Part shown: piece after piece, positions 42,213 to 54,300 of the stretch | How positions within the stretch are numbered: the stretch's first letter is position 1 | How the letters are laid out: each line of letters starts with the position of its first letter | Assembly (NCBI GenBank): GCA_973895155.1 | Contig: OZ316897.1 | Location: 17,670,001 to 17,734,000, forward strand | Source: Marsupella aquatica | Lineage: Eukaryota; Marchantiophyta | DNA: 64,000 bases | Direction of reading: 5' to 3' | The notes under the pieces: generated by a model | Told to the model about the DNA's origin: nothing | Databases searched by the model: none | The model's input: only the letters and a program-made list of their open reading frames with translations | Made by a program: the position numbers and the translations under genes

Positions 42213-43662
42213 ATGTCACCAAAACGTACCAGCTTGAATACTAAGGGCATTTTCTTGGAGCCAAATGCAATGGCCACTGCACTAGAGAGAATCGTGGCGT
42301 GGATCTTGAGTTTCATCGTTTCTCTCGGTATATTGGAAAGCCTGGGCATATCCAACACCTCTTTGTATCGGAAGTATCGATCTCGGCTGTACTCCTTCCT
42401 CTTCGGTGAGTTGATAAATTATCTTCTCGGCTAGAATTTGTCTGTGAAAGTTGTTCAATTAATACACCCGGTAATCATCGTTTCTTTGCATGTTCAACAA
42501 TTCGAATTGACTGGTCTGATCCCTAAACCCTAAATCCTAAAGTCTTGCTTCGATGATCGAACATCTCACATGCTTGTGGCCAGACGTGAACACGAATACT
42601 GGTAAAGTTCCTTGGGGTATATATTTGCTTGGAGAGCTTGCGAAGAAGCTCAACTCCTGGACGAGACGCAGCGATGGAACATTCAACAGAAAACTTGCTG
42701 ATCTCCTCGAGATTAAGGTCCCTGCTTCCGCGAAGCCGAAAAACGGAGTTTCCAGTAAGGATGTGGTGATCGACGCAGAGACGAACGTGTGGGTGCGAAT
42801 CTACGTGCCTAGTCAGGACTCGTCGGTGATGAGCCAGGATTCTTTATGTGACAATGATCTTCACACGTTGTCAAAATAATCGGCGTCCAGTACTTCTCTA
42901 CTATCATGGCGGAGGCTTCGGCGTCCTTTGTGCCAACCACATCAACTACGACAGCTTGTGCAGGATGATGGCTAGGACCTGCAATGTGGTGGTTGTTTCT
43001 GTCAATTATCGGAGGGCGCCGGAGCATCGGTATCCTACAGCGTACCAAGACTCGCTTCAAGCGCTAGAGTGGCTCCAGTCGGCTAAATCGCATGCGCACC
43101 TACCTCCAAAGGCAGACGTATCGCAGTGCTTCCTGGTGGGAGACAGCGCCGGTGCCAACATCGCCCATTTCATGGCTGCCGCGCTGCAGAAAGGGAGAAG
43201 CAATTGCTCCCACTGCGAATCCGTGGGACAATTCTGATGCAACCCTTCTTCGGATCCGAGCAGCGCAAACCATCTGAAATCACTCTCACGAACGTCCCCA
43301 TCATTTCTACGGATGCTACAGACTGGCATTGGAAAGCGTTTCTCCCCGAAGGAGCGGACAGAGATCATCCCGCTTGCAACGTCTTCGGTCCCAACGCTCG
43401 TGACATATCACAGCTCCCCCTCCCTCCCACCTTCCTAGTCACGGGCACGATGGACTTCCTGATAGACCACCAAACCAGTTATGCGTCTCGCATGAGGGAG
43501 ATGGGCAAGTCCATTGAGGTAAAGCACTACGAAGGTGGATTTCATGGATTTTATTTCTATGCGCCGGTTGGAAAAACATCGCTGGCCTACTTCGCCGATC
43601 TCAGAAAGTTCATTCACTCCTATTCGGATGACAATGTACATGATCCAGAAGGCAAGTCTTAA
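42213..43662 (+). CDS. GID1-like carboxylesterase (alpha/beta hydrolase), two frameshifts
   Basis: Exon 1 is 42213-42405 and exon 2 is 42584-43662, with a GT-AG intron and matching phase. Exon 2 holds the GID1/CXE N-terminal lid (RRSDGTFNRKLADLLEIKVPA), the oxyanion-hole HGGGF, strand motif VVVSVNYRRAPEHRYP, nucleophile elbow GDSAGAN, FFGSEQRKPSE, an acid in TMDFLID, and catalytic His in HYEGGFHGF. GA-binding GID1 receptors have lost that His, so this looks like an enzyme rather than a gibberellin receptor, as for moss GID1-like proteins. The reading frame changes twice: +1 near 42878 (around caaaataat, just before the HGGGF strand) and back near 43194 (around gaaagggag, after GDSAGAN). No GT-AG intron fits the second break. 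So it is either a young pseudogene or carries two one-base sequence errors. Exon 1 codes a hydrophobic, possibly membrane-anchoring N-terminus. Confidence 0.75.
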
Positions 43663-46600
43663 GATGACTGTGTACATTGACAATGTGAATGATGCAGACA
43701 GCAGTTAAGATGTTCAGAAGTCTGCGGAATACAGTTACGTAACTCAAACGATCTATTCGATCAGAAGTTAAGAAGAAGAATCTTGAGCTCTGATCTGGTT
43801 GTCCATGCCAGCTGTGGCGATTCGTCAAGTTTAATTTCTTGAATTGGATGATTAATGCATTTTTGAAGATCTAGCTCTGCTCTTAGAAGAAATCAATCGC
43901 TTGCTTCGTGACCGATTGTCAACCACTAGTGTTGATAGTTTGTCGTGTGACTCTGTAACAATACAGTTTCTGAAGATCCAGTGTGATTGTTGTCCAATCT
44001 ACTCAAACAATCAAAATCCCCACATTGTGATTTTTCACGATCCATCAAACGACAGCTTTCAAGAGGAATGGATCAGAATTGGTGAAGAAACAAATGGCAA
44101 CTTTCAATTGTCAAGGTCGACCCACTTCTTCAGGAGGCCGTGGATTTTCTAAGGATCCATTGAACTTTCAATTGTCATACCCTTTCAATTGTCATACCCC
44201 ATCTCAATGTGTACCAATTGTCGTCCACAACTTTTTTTAAATTATCATTCACTCGTGTTTGAATCAAGGGGTCCATATTCATCCCTTCTGTTTGGGCAAT
44301 GAAGCTTTACATAATATCTACCCAGCAGTCTGGCACTCGAGCTAGATCAAATTAATGGCAAGAACATCAGCTATGTTAATTTGCAATCTGGTCTGTCTAA
44401 GGAAATTTGAGCTGCAATAAAAACCGCGAAGAGAATGCTCACCAGTGGCTGTGCATGAAAGAGGTAAAAACAAATGGGAGAAAAATAATAATACTACGAC
44501 AAGAGAGTAAAATGTTATTCAGGTATTAAAGTGTATTAACCCTAACGTGTCAAGATTGCCTCATGGGTAATAATAGCCTGGCAAAACTTGTGCTCAAGTT
44601 TGGGCCATCACATTTCACAATGGCCCTCCAAATATCACTTCACCTAATGCCCTTCTTTGCAATGTTTAGGACACTCTGGGAGAAAAATGCACACTCAAGA
44701 TTTGGATAAGCTCAAAGATTTATTTGATGGGTCCTTTTGAGTATCTTAGTTTCCAAATGAAGCATGTCTTGTCAAGGTTAAGGAGGTTTACCCATATGCT
44801 TAATGCAAGAGAATATATATTTTTAATCTTTGCAATTTGTTAAAGTTGAGTTCTCCATGCAACAAAGGAACTTTCTTAATCTTTGTAGATTCCTAAAGTT
44901 GTGCTATCCATCTTATAAAACTTGGATTGGTACTCTAAAGTATAAGATGGCTTTTGCTAATAAAGTGACTTTATTCTGACTTTTTTTTGGTCATTTAATG
45001 TAGGTTCTCACTCATTACCATTTCATTCCTTAATTATTCACTTTTTATATAAGTCATTTTATTTGTTTATTCTTCACTCTCTCAAAATCATATTCCTTAC
45101 TTTTCAACTGAGAAAGTTGATTTTTTTAAGCTTTCACTCTAAGTCAAAGATATTTACGGACCCCATTAGAGGTCCTTTCCAAAATTCTTGGCTCCACAGC
45201 ACGCCACATCATCATGGCACGCCACAAACAGGAAGGGACTTGTTTTTGGATAAAATTCACTTCTACATTCGTGTTTGTGGCAACTTTGCTGTAAAAACTA
45301 GGATGCCATGCCGTAAAAAAGAATGTAAAAAAATTGACATGCAAATCAAAAGATAAAAAGATTGAGGTAAAATTGCTCCCAGGAACGGTTTTATTTCCAT
45401 TTTGATTTTATTCAAAACAAAAAAAAAAATTTGACAACAATTTTTGATTTGACATTGTTGAGTCAAATCATAATGAAAACTCAGGTATAATATGGCGTTG
45501 GAAAGATCTTGAAGAGACGATCGTGATGAGCTCAGCATTGTCACCATTCAATAAGAATTGAGTGAATATTTGAAAAATAGATTTCACCCATGATTTTGTA
45601 ATCTCTAATGTGAATAGAAATTTTTATTGTACAGCCCATGAAATGTTGACCCCTTCCATGAGAATGAACCTAAAATTGATAGATTTTATCGAGTACTAAG
45701 GAGATTATGAATTGTAGAATTTCTTTGGTTGTTTAATGAACTTAACATTGATAGATTTAGTTAAGTTCTAAAGAGATTATAAATTTCCAATCTTCCCTAG
45801 TTTTCCAATGAGTGTGACATTGGGAGATTTCATCAAGTACAAAAGTGGTCATGAATTTCTAAATTTCTCTAGCTTTTGATCCATTCTGAATTCCACAATG
45901 TGAACTTTGTTTCCATGAAACTTTTTGTCTTAAACAATTATGCAAGGTTAGTGATTTGATGACACCGATGACTTTGCTCTTTTTGTCTATCTGCATGTAG
46001 GAATTGAAAAGTGATTACTTTTGAACCTGAATGCATCTAGCATCCCTTCAATAACGTGGAGGAAACCGTCAAACACCGTTTTGCTGAAGTGGGCAATTAA
46101 GCTACCCACACATTAATTAAACATTAGTTCACATTGCAGCTTGTTTTGTGATTGATGTTAATTATGGTTGTCTTGGTAAGTTTGGCAATTGTTTCAAGTG
46201 TCAAACATTGACTTGTCCATTTTTGAAATTTTTGTCTTTAGATTTGGAGGTTCATCTAGGGTTAAGTTTCTAGATAACTGCTTCTAAAATAACATGGGGG
46301 TCCACGGATTAATTTTGGAAAAAAATATCAACGGACTTAGAGTGATAGCTTGAAAAAAGTATCTTTCAAAATATCTTTCAAAACTTAATATGATTCACTT
46401 TTCCTCCTCTTTATAGTGTTTTTGGTATTTGGGATCCTATCTCCTAGTTGAGCGTTTTTGTAAGTTTGGCTTTTTTGTTTTGTGGCACTCTGATATATGC
46501 TACACTTCCTGGCCAAGGATTGGCGAGTGTCTTTCTCTGCACTGGCCCCCTTCTCAATGTACGCTCATGTGCTATGCAATGCAAGTACAATGTATTACCA

Positions 46601-47260
46601 TAAACTTTGTTCAGTTTTAAAAGATTGCCAAAAAGTGAAAGAGGAGAAAGAAAAGGGAATGACCCCAAAGGATTCGTCCTCCACGTTTTGCCTTTTGCCC
46701 TGGCTTGTTATCCCTTTTGCCGTGGCTTATTTTCCTTTTGATTTTGTTTCTCAGATTTTCCCTTCCAATTTTGTTTCCCTTGTTTTTTAAAACTAAAAAT
46801 ACCAAACACCAAATTTGTAAGACGAGACCACTCTCAAGAGTGACGGGACCTCTTGTTATAGTTTTTGATTGATTGATTATTCATATCTGCTGTCCCCACT
46901 GTCTACAGTAGACCTTTGACGACACCTGTGCTTAACATTAGTGAAGAAGTAACCACTTTCCATAATTTTAATATGGGTGTCTCCACTAGACCATTGACGG
47001 TTTCAATCAACTCCCTCATAAAATACAAAAAGTAAATCATCCTGAATACTGGATGGAGAAAAAATTGTCGATGGCATAGGAAATTGCTCGTCATGTTCAG
47101 GCAATCATCGGCAACAGATAAGGGCGGCCAGCCAACTCATACAAGTCGGAAATGCTTCGGCTTGTCAGCAAGGACAGTACTTCATTCAATCTCGCTTGAT
47201 TCATCATCCGCCCGAAGAAGTCAACCGGTTCGATTGAATTGCCACTTTTCTGACTGATGT

Positions 47261-47263
<3 letters not shown>
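43663..47263. other. AT-rich intergenic DNA with decayed repeats
   Basis: No supported gene. The carboxylesterase 3' UTR should occupy the start. A (ttcaattgtcatacc) duplication is at about 44167-44200, a 72-bp triple repeat at 45663-45878, and an A-run at about 45418-45429. Confidence 0.45.
45663..45878. repeat. Three tandem copies of a 72-bp unit
   Basis: Copies start at 45663, 45735 and 45807, exactly 72 bp apart. They share 'aatga..t.a.attg.tagatttta', 'agta.taa.gagattatgaatt' and 'ttt.tct.gttt'. All copies contain stops, so it is not coding. Confidence 0.65.

Positions 47264-47293
<30 letters not shown>
47264..47293 (+). repeat. (CT)15 microsatellite upstream of the LURP-one-related gene
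   Basis: An uninterrupted CT run about 425 bp before the start codon at 47718. CT/GA runs are common near plant transcription starts, where they can bind GAGA-type factors. A regulatory role here is inference. Confidence 0.8.
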
Positions 47294-47296
<3 letters not shown>

Positions 47297-47717
47297 TTTT
47301 CTTTTTCTGTTTTGGGTTAAACTGAATTTCATCCTTTAATTGATTGTGTAATCCACGAATTCTTGCTCGCTCGATGCTCTCCGAAGCACTATCTTCGTTT
47401 CTGTGAGGCTGTCTCTCTCCACAGAAGTTTGCAGAACGCTGTCGACACTTCGCCTCATTGAGCTTGAGGGATGTAAAGCACTTTGGCTTCCTAGCTACTC
47501 GAGTTCTCAGTTCTTGGTTCTGTTGTGGGTTGATCTGGGTTTTATTCGGTGGTTCAGTGCGGAGTCCAGGAGAAGTGGGCTTCAATTCTAACTCAGTCTC
47601 TTGATTCTGTCACAGGCACCATTTCTTTTCTGTTTGGCTGTAGACCGCACTCCGCACTTGGCCTAATTATTGAAGGTTCAGGGATTCAATTCGGTCAGAT
47701 AGCCTTTGCCACAAGCG

Positions 47718-49505
47718 ATGGCGTACAATCCAGGAAGTCGTCCAGGAATCGAGGGAACCGGGATGGCGGTGCCAGCGGTCGTAAGCGAGGCTTACGTTGT
47801 GCCCTACATGGTACAATTCAAGATCGAGCAGAAAGTTATGTCGTTGAGCGGCGGGAGGTTCACCATCAGGGATGTCGGAGGGAACCTTCTGTTTGATGTG
47901 AAGAGGAAAAATCCGCTTGCCCTGCATACCAGGCGAGTGTTACTTGATGCTTCGGGGCATTCTCTTGTTCTCTTGAAGGAAAGGGTGGGTATCTCAGCTT
48001 TCTAGACTTGTCCGAATTGGTGTGATTCAGATGGACTTCAGATACCTTTCCTGATGCAATTTACTGTCCACACAACCACTACTTAGCTTTCTACTTTGAC
48101 AGAGTTCAGGGAATTGCCCAGGGATCTGAACAGATGAAAATTATAGTGTAGTTCGGAATGAGGAAAATTGGGCCAGTACGAGAACAATGGATATCATTCT
48201 GACAATTTGCCTGTTCCCCTGGCTGTGTCTGAGGACAGGTTATGAGTATGCATGACAAATGGTCAGCCTATCGTGGGGAAAATGACAGTGAGGAGAAATT
48301 GCTGTTCAACATGTCGAAGACCTCTATCTTTAGTATAACGCCGTCGTTTGACATCTTCCTGGCTTCAAACCATAGTTCAAGGCCGGATTTCACAGTCAAG
48401 GGGGATTTCTTGGAACACAACTATGCCATTCTCTTCAACGATGTACCTGTCGCTGAGGTAATCAATCGTAACGTTCTATCCCAGTAGGGATCTTGTCGAA
48501 TTAATTGAGTATGATGGTCAGTGAACGAACATTGTACCCTCCGTTTTATTCAGTCTTACGGTCGTTTGTTTTTGGAATTTGGTGATTGAAGTGTATAGTA
48601 AGAAGGCTTCCTACGAATAAGTGATTCTGCAATCAAACTAAATAGTGAATTTCATTAATGCCAAACGCTCAGTCAACAAGGAAATATTTAGTGGGCTTAG
48701 TGGTGACGAGAATTTAGCAGAAAAGTCCATTAAGGTAGCTCACCTTCACTTCTTTTTGTCTTGCACGGAAATGAGGAAGCACACTTAGTAGACTCTCCCC
48801 GCCCCAACCCAATAGTGACATACATTTATTATAGGTAACCCATTGCAGGGTGAGCCACCCCTACCCAATAGTGACATACATTCATTATAGGGAACCCATT
48901 TCAGGATGAGCCCCTCCCCCCCCCCAACCCTATAGTACATACATTGATTATAGGGAATCAACCCATTTCAGGGTGAGCCCCCATTGACCCTACCAGACCT
49001 GCACCAAGAGGAAGAGAGGGTTAAAGCAGGGCCACAAAGTGTACAATCAGGGGTTAAAGAGACAAAGTGTACAACCAGGGGTTAAAGAGATAATCAGAAC
49101 TCCCATCCACTACCCACAAAATGCATCCTACCCACACACCCTCCATACCCATGTGTGTGGAGGGTAGATCTAAACTAGGACCTATGAGTTCCAGGCTAAA
49201 TTCCCTCGCCAACTGACCTAAGCCAGTTGGTTGGTAACTCACCTTCTCATAGAAAGGTCATGTCACAACATAAACAGAAGAGAGTAACAATGTTGTAGCA
49301 TAGACATAGATGTAAAATTGTTCTTGAAGTGATGAAGTGGTTGCATTTACTTTGAACTTTTGGAATGCAGACTCGAATGAAAATGAACATGTCATCTGTG
49401 TTCCTAGGAAAGGATCAATATGTTGTGACGGTACACCCTGGAGTCGATCACGCTTTCATTGCCTCAATTGTTGTCATATTGGACCAAGTGAAGCAGAACG
49501 TTTAA
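47718..49505 (+). CDS. LURP-one-related (LOR) protein, tubby-like fold
   Basis: Three exons: 47718-47984, 48239-48457, 49371-49505. All are GT-AG in phase 0, giving 206 residues, the usual length for LOR proteins. The start MAYNPGSRPG was taken as the only ATG giving the family-typical short leader. Family landmarks in order: KVMSLSGGRFTIRDVGGNLL, RRVLLDASGHSL, VMSMHDKWSAYRG across the first junction, FTVKGDFLEHNYAI in exon 2, and VFLGKDQYVVTVHPGVDHAF then IVVILDQ at the C-terminus in exon 3. The LOR/DUF567 fold is a 12-strand barrel around one helix, related to the tubby C-terminal domain and phospholipid scramblases. Some Arabidopsis members act in basal defence; most are uncharacterised. 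Intron 2 (913 bp) holds a tandem repeat array. Confidence 0.92.
48806..48984. repeat. Three tandem ~60-bp units in LOR intron 2
   Basis: Units start at about 48806, 48863 and 48926. Each reads 'acccaatagtgacatacatt.attataggaacccatt.cagggtgagcc'. Homopolymer C runs separate them. A smaller duplication ('acaaagtgtacaa.caggggttaaagaga') follows at about 49034-49090, still in the intron. Confidence 0.75.
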
Positions 49506-50249
49506 TATCAATAGATTTAGGGCAGCGAATGCATACATCTGATAGTGTTTGATTAGTGCTACAACAATATTATTTTTCCTAACACTGATTTTGGTGAAAG
49601 TGATCTTGAATCCAAACACTAATTTTGGTGAAAGTGATCTTGAGTCCAAAGTAATGTTAATTCTGGTCAGTTAATTTTTGACAGTATTATTTTCCACTTT
49701 TATTTAAAGTGCTATAAAAAATGGATGACTTGAGTCCAAAATAACATTAAGTTTTGTGTATATTTCAAAATTATTTTTTCTCCACTATTTCACATTCTTG
49801 ACACCAAAGTAACACTGATTCATGTGTAGAACCCACAAATGTCTACTCTTTAATTACTGTAACACCAGGGTGAATAGTGTAGTTGTTCCAAATGTATCCA
49901 TGTATTCTATATTGGGGTAGATGTGTGCTCCCACATATATGTATGCACTCAATTCACACTTTCCCATGCTTCTGCCCCACCTCCATCTCTGCCGGGGTGA
50001 TCTTCCTCCTCTACCTCTTGTAGTACCCCAACAAAAAACGGCACAATAAGCATCTCGCGACCAGAAAATAAGGCCCAATGACCACAAGTTACCAAGTTAT
50101 AAAGGGGTATGGGTGGGGTAAGGGTGGCAGTGGGGATGAGAGGGAGGTGCATTGGGGGGGGGGGGGGTTAGACCCTAAACCGACACTTAGGCAAATCCAA
50201 ATTCAAAAAATTTGAATTAGTGAAGCCCAAACTTTTGCAACTAGCAATG
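49506..50249. other. Intergenic DNA after the LOR gene
   Basis: The LOR 3' UTR should be at the start. A 37-bp duplication ('aacactgattttggtgaaagtgatcttga') is at about 49579-49644. A run of 14 G lies at 50154-50167. Confidence 0.45.
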
Positions 50250-51370
50250 ACATTACGTTTGTGAAGGGGTTTTGCGATGCATGTACCTTCGCAAGAGCTT
50301 TGCAAAACTCTTTTCACTTGGATGCACCTCAGGTGCCCCTGCAGGTGCCTTGAGGAGCTTCTTGGGCGGATCGCCCATTAATTCCAGCACAACCTGTTGG
50401 AGCTGGTCTACCTTTTGCTCCATTGTTTTCAGGTCGCATTCAAACTTCCTGGCCTCTCTTGCCCTCCTCTTGCCTTATGGGCCTTTGCCAGCTTCTTTGA
50501 AAATTCCTTGAGGAGCCTGGCTCCTTTCAGTTTTACTTAAGTTCTGGTAGACATCTTCCAGACATCTTCTGAGAATTGCAGCGGCCGCTGCAGATTCCTG
50601 TATTCCTCCAAATCTCTCAGGTGAACTTTGATCTTCATTCTATCGTGGCATCTTGCTTGTACCATGGAATTTGAAATCTTGTCCACAAGCCACTGTGAAT
50701 CCATTTCTCCTCCATTTTGAAATGCATCTTTCACTTGATTGATCGCTTGCCTCTACTCTGCCTTTGAAGCGGTGCCCCACTCAGCCCCTCGTGCAAAGTT
50801 TGTGGACACAATGTGCCTAAGTTGTGCTCTTGGCCCCAAGGTAAGCCAACTCTGTTGGGATTCCCTCTTCCTCCAAAGTAATCAAAGGCATTTTCCTCCT
50901 GGCCTCCTCCTTCTTTTGTTGCTCCTCCGTCTGCTTCCTGATGAGGTCCCTCTCCTCTTTCCTTCTCTTCTTTTCCAGGGCATGAGGGGAGAGCACTCCA
51001 GTCTGAGCCCTCTCATCTCTCTTCCGTTACTTTCTTCTCAGCAGACTTGAGTTCTGCTCCACTGCCCTCTTTGCCTTCTCCTCTCTTGCTGCTTGCCCTG
51101 CACTCACACCAGATTGTATTGCCTGGCCTAAGAGTGCACTCAATGATTCAAGCCCCGCTGGAGTACTCAAATCTAGTTGGCTCAGTATATGGTCCTCCCG
51201 ACCATCTTCCGCAGTCTGTCATCACCTGGATTCCCTCCCTGGCTACCAGAAGCTCCATCACCTCTACTACCTCCTGTGCTTTCCATCGCTCCGCCCGAGC
51301 CCTAGCCTCCGTTCTCATGATGCAATGAAAATCTGTCCCGGCCTCTGCACACTCAGAAATGATATATAAG
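50250..51370 (-). pseudogene. Broken coding relic of unknown family, charged coiled coil
   Basis: On the minus strand, coding-like stretches follow one another but switch frame several times. From the 5' side: a Gly-rich GGSRGDGASGSQGG; LDLSTPAGLESLSALLGQAI; a highly charged Glu/Lys/Arg helix (EKKRRKEERDLIRKQ, EEQQKKEEARRK); LEEEGIPTELAYLG; STNFARGAEWGTA; a Trp/Leu-rich DSQWLVDKISNSMVQ then VHLRDLEEYRNLQRP; and a C-terminal heptad-like segment (MEQKVDQLQQVVLELM) ending near 50280. At least four frameshifts or stops interrupt it (near 51015, 50822, 50760 and 50550). Protein-like composition across frames says it was once a gene of perhaps 350 residues. I do not recognise it; an accessory ORF of a DNA transposon or a gag-like protein is possible. 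Confidence 0.5.
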
Positions 51371-54300
51371 GGTCACTAGAGTCAGGGTTTGCAAAACTTT
51401 GCGGATTGCAAGTTTCAATGTAGTTTCCTTTGCAAGTAGCATTACAAATATTAGTATTGAGATACAAAAGGGTTCGCAAACATGGTTTTGCTTTTGCTTG
51501 CAATGATGCTTTTCTTGCATGCGTCTCGTGTCAATTTGAAAATTTGAATTATTGGAGGCAACAAGTAAGGGTAAGAGGTAAGAAACCAGGGTATGAGGAT
51601 TGTAAGAAGTTAGGTTTGACGGGTTTTTAATGTGGGGGATTAGAGTGACTAAGAAGGTAGAGTATGAGCGAGGGGTTTCTAATGTTGGATGGGGCACAAG
51701 GGTTTAACTTTTACTCTTCTTCTTGGGTAAGAGGGGTTTATACTACTCTTCTTGTGGGTTTTAGGCCAATTTAGGAGGGGAAGGTGAGTTTCGGTTTGGG
51801 GTTTCATTTATGGGAAGTTGTACAAGAGTAGAATTAATTAACAAGAGGTTGGCATTTGGGTTCAGGGTAAGAGGGGTTTAACTTCTGGCTGTTGGGGCCA
51901 GTTTTGGATGGTAAGATGCATTTGGGGGGTTAATTTATGGTAGCATATACAAGAGGGTAAATCAAGGAGTTTTGCATTTGCATTTTAGAGTTTTACATAT
52001 AGGAGGGTTGAAGGGTTTAGAGTTAACTAAGCCATTTATGACCCTGGGTGAAATTAGCTAGAGCTAAATGTGTGCTTGAAAAATTAGCTACACATTGACA
52101 CTAGAGATTACCCGGGTTTTTAGTTTTTCCCTCCTACTTCCAGATTGGGCTTATCTTCCTTGAGCCACATGACCTATAGGCAAAGTTGAGCCTGGGTCCC
52201 ATACAGGTAATTGTTATGAAATAGTGACATCAATTGTTTTTGCATGTACTGTCTTACTTGACATACTTTTTGCTAATCATGCTCTCCAATGTAATATTAC
52301 AACATTGGATATGTTTTCCTCCTTGGAACTCTCCAGCAGTGATTTTTCCTCTTCTGATGAGGATATACCACCTATCCTCAACCAGATGTTACCGGTCATC
52401 CTTGTGGTCCACCCCAACAACTCTCTCAATGCACCAGATGTGTGGGCCAAATCTCCCAAAAATCTTATGTATGTGCACAATATATTGAGAGATATGATCA
52501 TCATAGAGGTCTTAGTCTGAGGGCTTCTTCATCCCATATGGTAAGTGTGTAACAATGTCTGCTATTTTCTAGTCGTACTTTTAAAAGTGAATGAATGTTT
52601 ACACCTATGGTTGATTGTGGGTTTTTTATGGAATAGGGATCCGTTATGGGTAGACTGGTGACACCACCACCTATGCCCCGTCACAAGGGGTTCTAGATGC
52701 TATAGGCAATCTCAGGGGTTTCACTTCCACAAAAATGGCACATTGATCACGTGCGACAAAGGATAATGTTGTTGTATTGGTTCTAAGGGAACATTTAAGA
52801 ATTTTCTCAGAAGAACAATATGGTCTTTAGAACCAATTTTGAGACTTATAGGTCCATTAGGGTCTTTTTAATCAAATTTTTAGAATACTCCAAAAATATT
52901 CTAATGTTATAGGGGTCAAAAAATAATATACTTTTCTTATATTTTAGGGGGTCCGAGGCCTAGAAGCTTCACATGTGATGGCAAGCCTCCATATATATGG
53001 TGAGACCCCACAGTAGGCAATGCACTTTCTCGAGCCTTGGGTCTAGGGTTGAGTACTGGTGATGGGACAGAAGAGGAACAGCCTCATGTGCCCACCGAGA
53101 CACGAAGACCCCGGTCCAGGCCCGAGTCCAGGAGGAGGCCACAAGCACCCAGTGACCCATCCAGAACACTAAAAGATTTCATTTGCAAAAACGATGATGG
53201 TTTGCAAAAGACTTTGTTGTGTAAAGAGGTCATTTGTGGAAAAGATCTTGTTCCATAAAAGATATGATTTGCGGAAAAGATGTCATTGTTCAAAGTTTTT
53301 GTGTAAAAGATGTTTGGGAAAAAATGTTGTTATGAAAAGATGTAGTCGCGGTGTAATGATGTCATTGCGCAAAACACATTGTCATGTAAAAGATGTTTGT
53401 GGAGAAAGTGCCGTTGGGCAAAGTCGACGTTGTGTGGAAGATGTCTCCCTTGTCCTATCCATGTGCATGAGTCATTTAGAACTTGATTCTGTTTTTTAAT
53501 TTTCTTTTGTGCCTAGTTTTCTATTGGTTGTTTAGAATTTTTAATTCTGGCACATAAGAAAATGCCACACCACAAAACAACCAAAAAACCAATAATTCCA
53601 TACCTCCCCAAAACTACCTTCCCACCTGAAAAAATGTAAAGAGGTAAAAAAAATCTTCCTTCAGTTAATCTTTCTTTCTCTCCTAGTTGTCATTTGCTTT
53701 TGCCCACTAATGATGCATTGTAGGCTATATCTACAACTATAATACTTGATCCCGCCAAAAGTTGTCCATCATCCGTTTCCAAAATGAGATTTGGTGGGAA
53801 CACTTGCTTTCCCATCTTTTGCAACGCACAGACATTGGGCTAGTATAATATATATAGCTTGTACTCCATGTACTCTACTTTGGAAAGTTTAGTGGTCCAT
53901 GTGAGTTTGGGTTTATAACTTGATGATTATGAATCTTGTCAATCATTTTTAGTTTTCAACTCCAAAGAACTAGAAAAGGTGGAAACATAAAAAAACAAAA
54001 CCCCTAATATTTCATATTAACACAATCAAAATTAATCTATTAAAATTTACCCCTTAGCAAGGCATGATGAATAACTTAACCAAAATGAACATAAATTCAT
54101 TCTCCCTTTGATGAAAGTGTACCTTAACCCAAAATGAACATAAATTAGTTCTCACTTTGATGGAAGTATACCGTACCTACTCCTCTAGCACATACTCTAA
54201 ATTAGTTCGTGGACCCCTTGGCTAATTGACAGCATGGTTATCACAAGGAGTTGTCAAAATCAGGTTTTTCGCTACATGGCTACCAAATTCTCAAGCTACA

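Noticed and set aside
42521-42540. Telomere-like 'ccctaaaccctaaatccta' in the esterase intron
   Set aside because: Two to three imperfect units only; short telo-box-like strings are common in plant DNA and this is not an interstitial telomere array.
47097-47585. 162-codon minus-strand frame with an Arg-Glu run upstream of the LOR gene
   Set aside because: The Arg-Glu run is just the translated (CT)n microsatellite; no motif elsewhere.
52224-52520. Frame with SSSDEDIPP, reminiscent of Harbinger-type transposase N-termini
   Set aside because: Only a short acidic run matches; no DDE region follows.
53194-53499. Cys/Lys/Arg-rich 101-codon frame
   Set aside because: It is produced by a short degenerate DNA repeat ('aaaagatgt..ttg'), with no sign of selection for protein.
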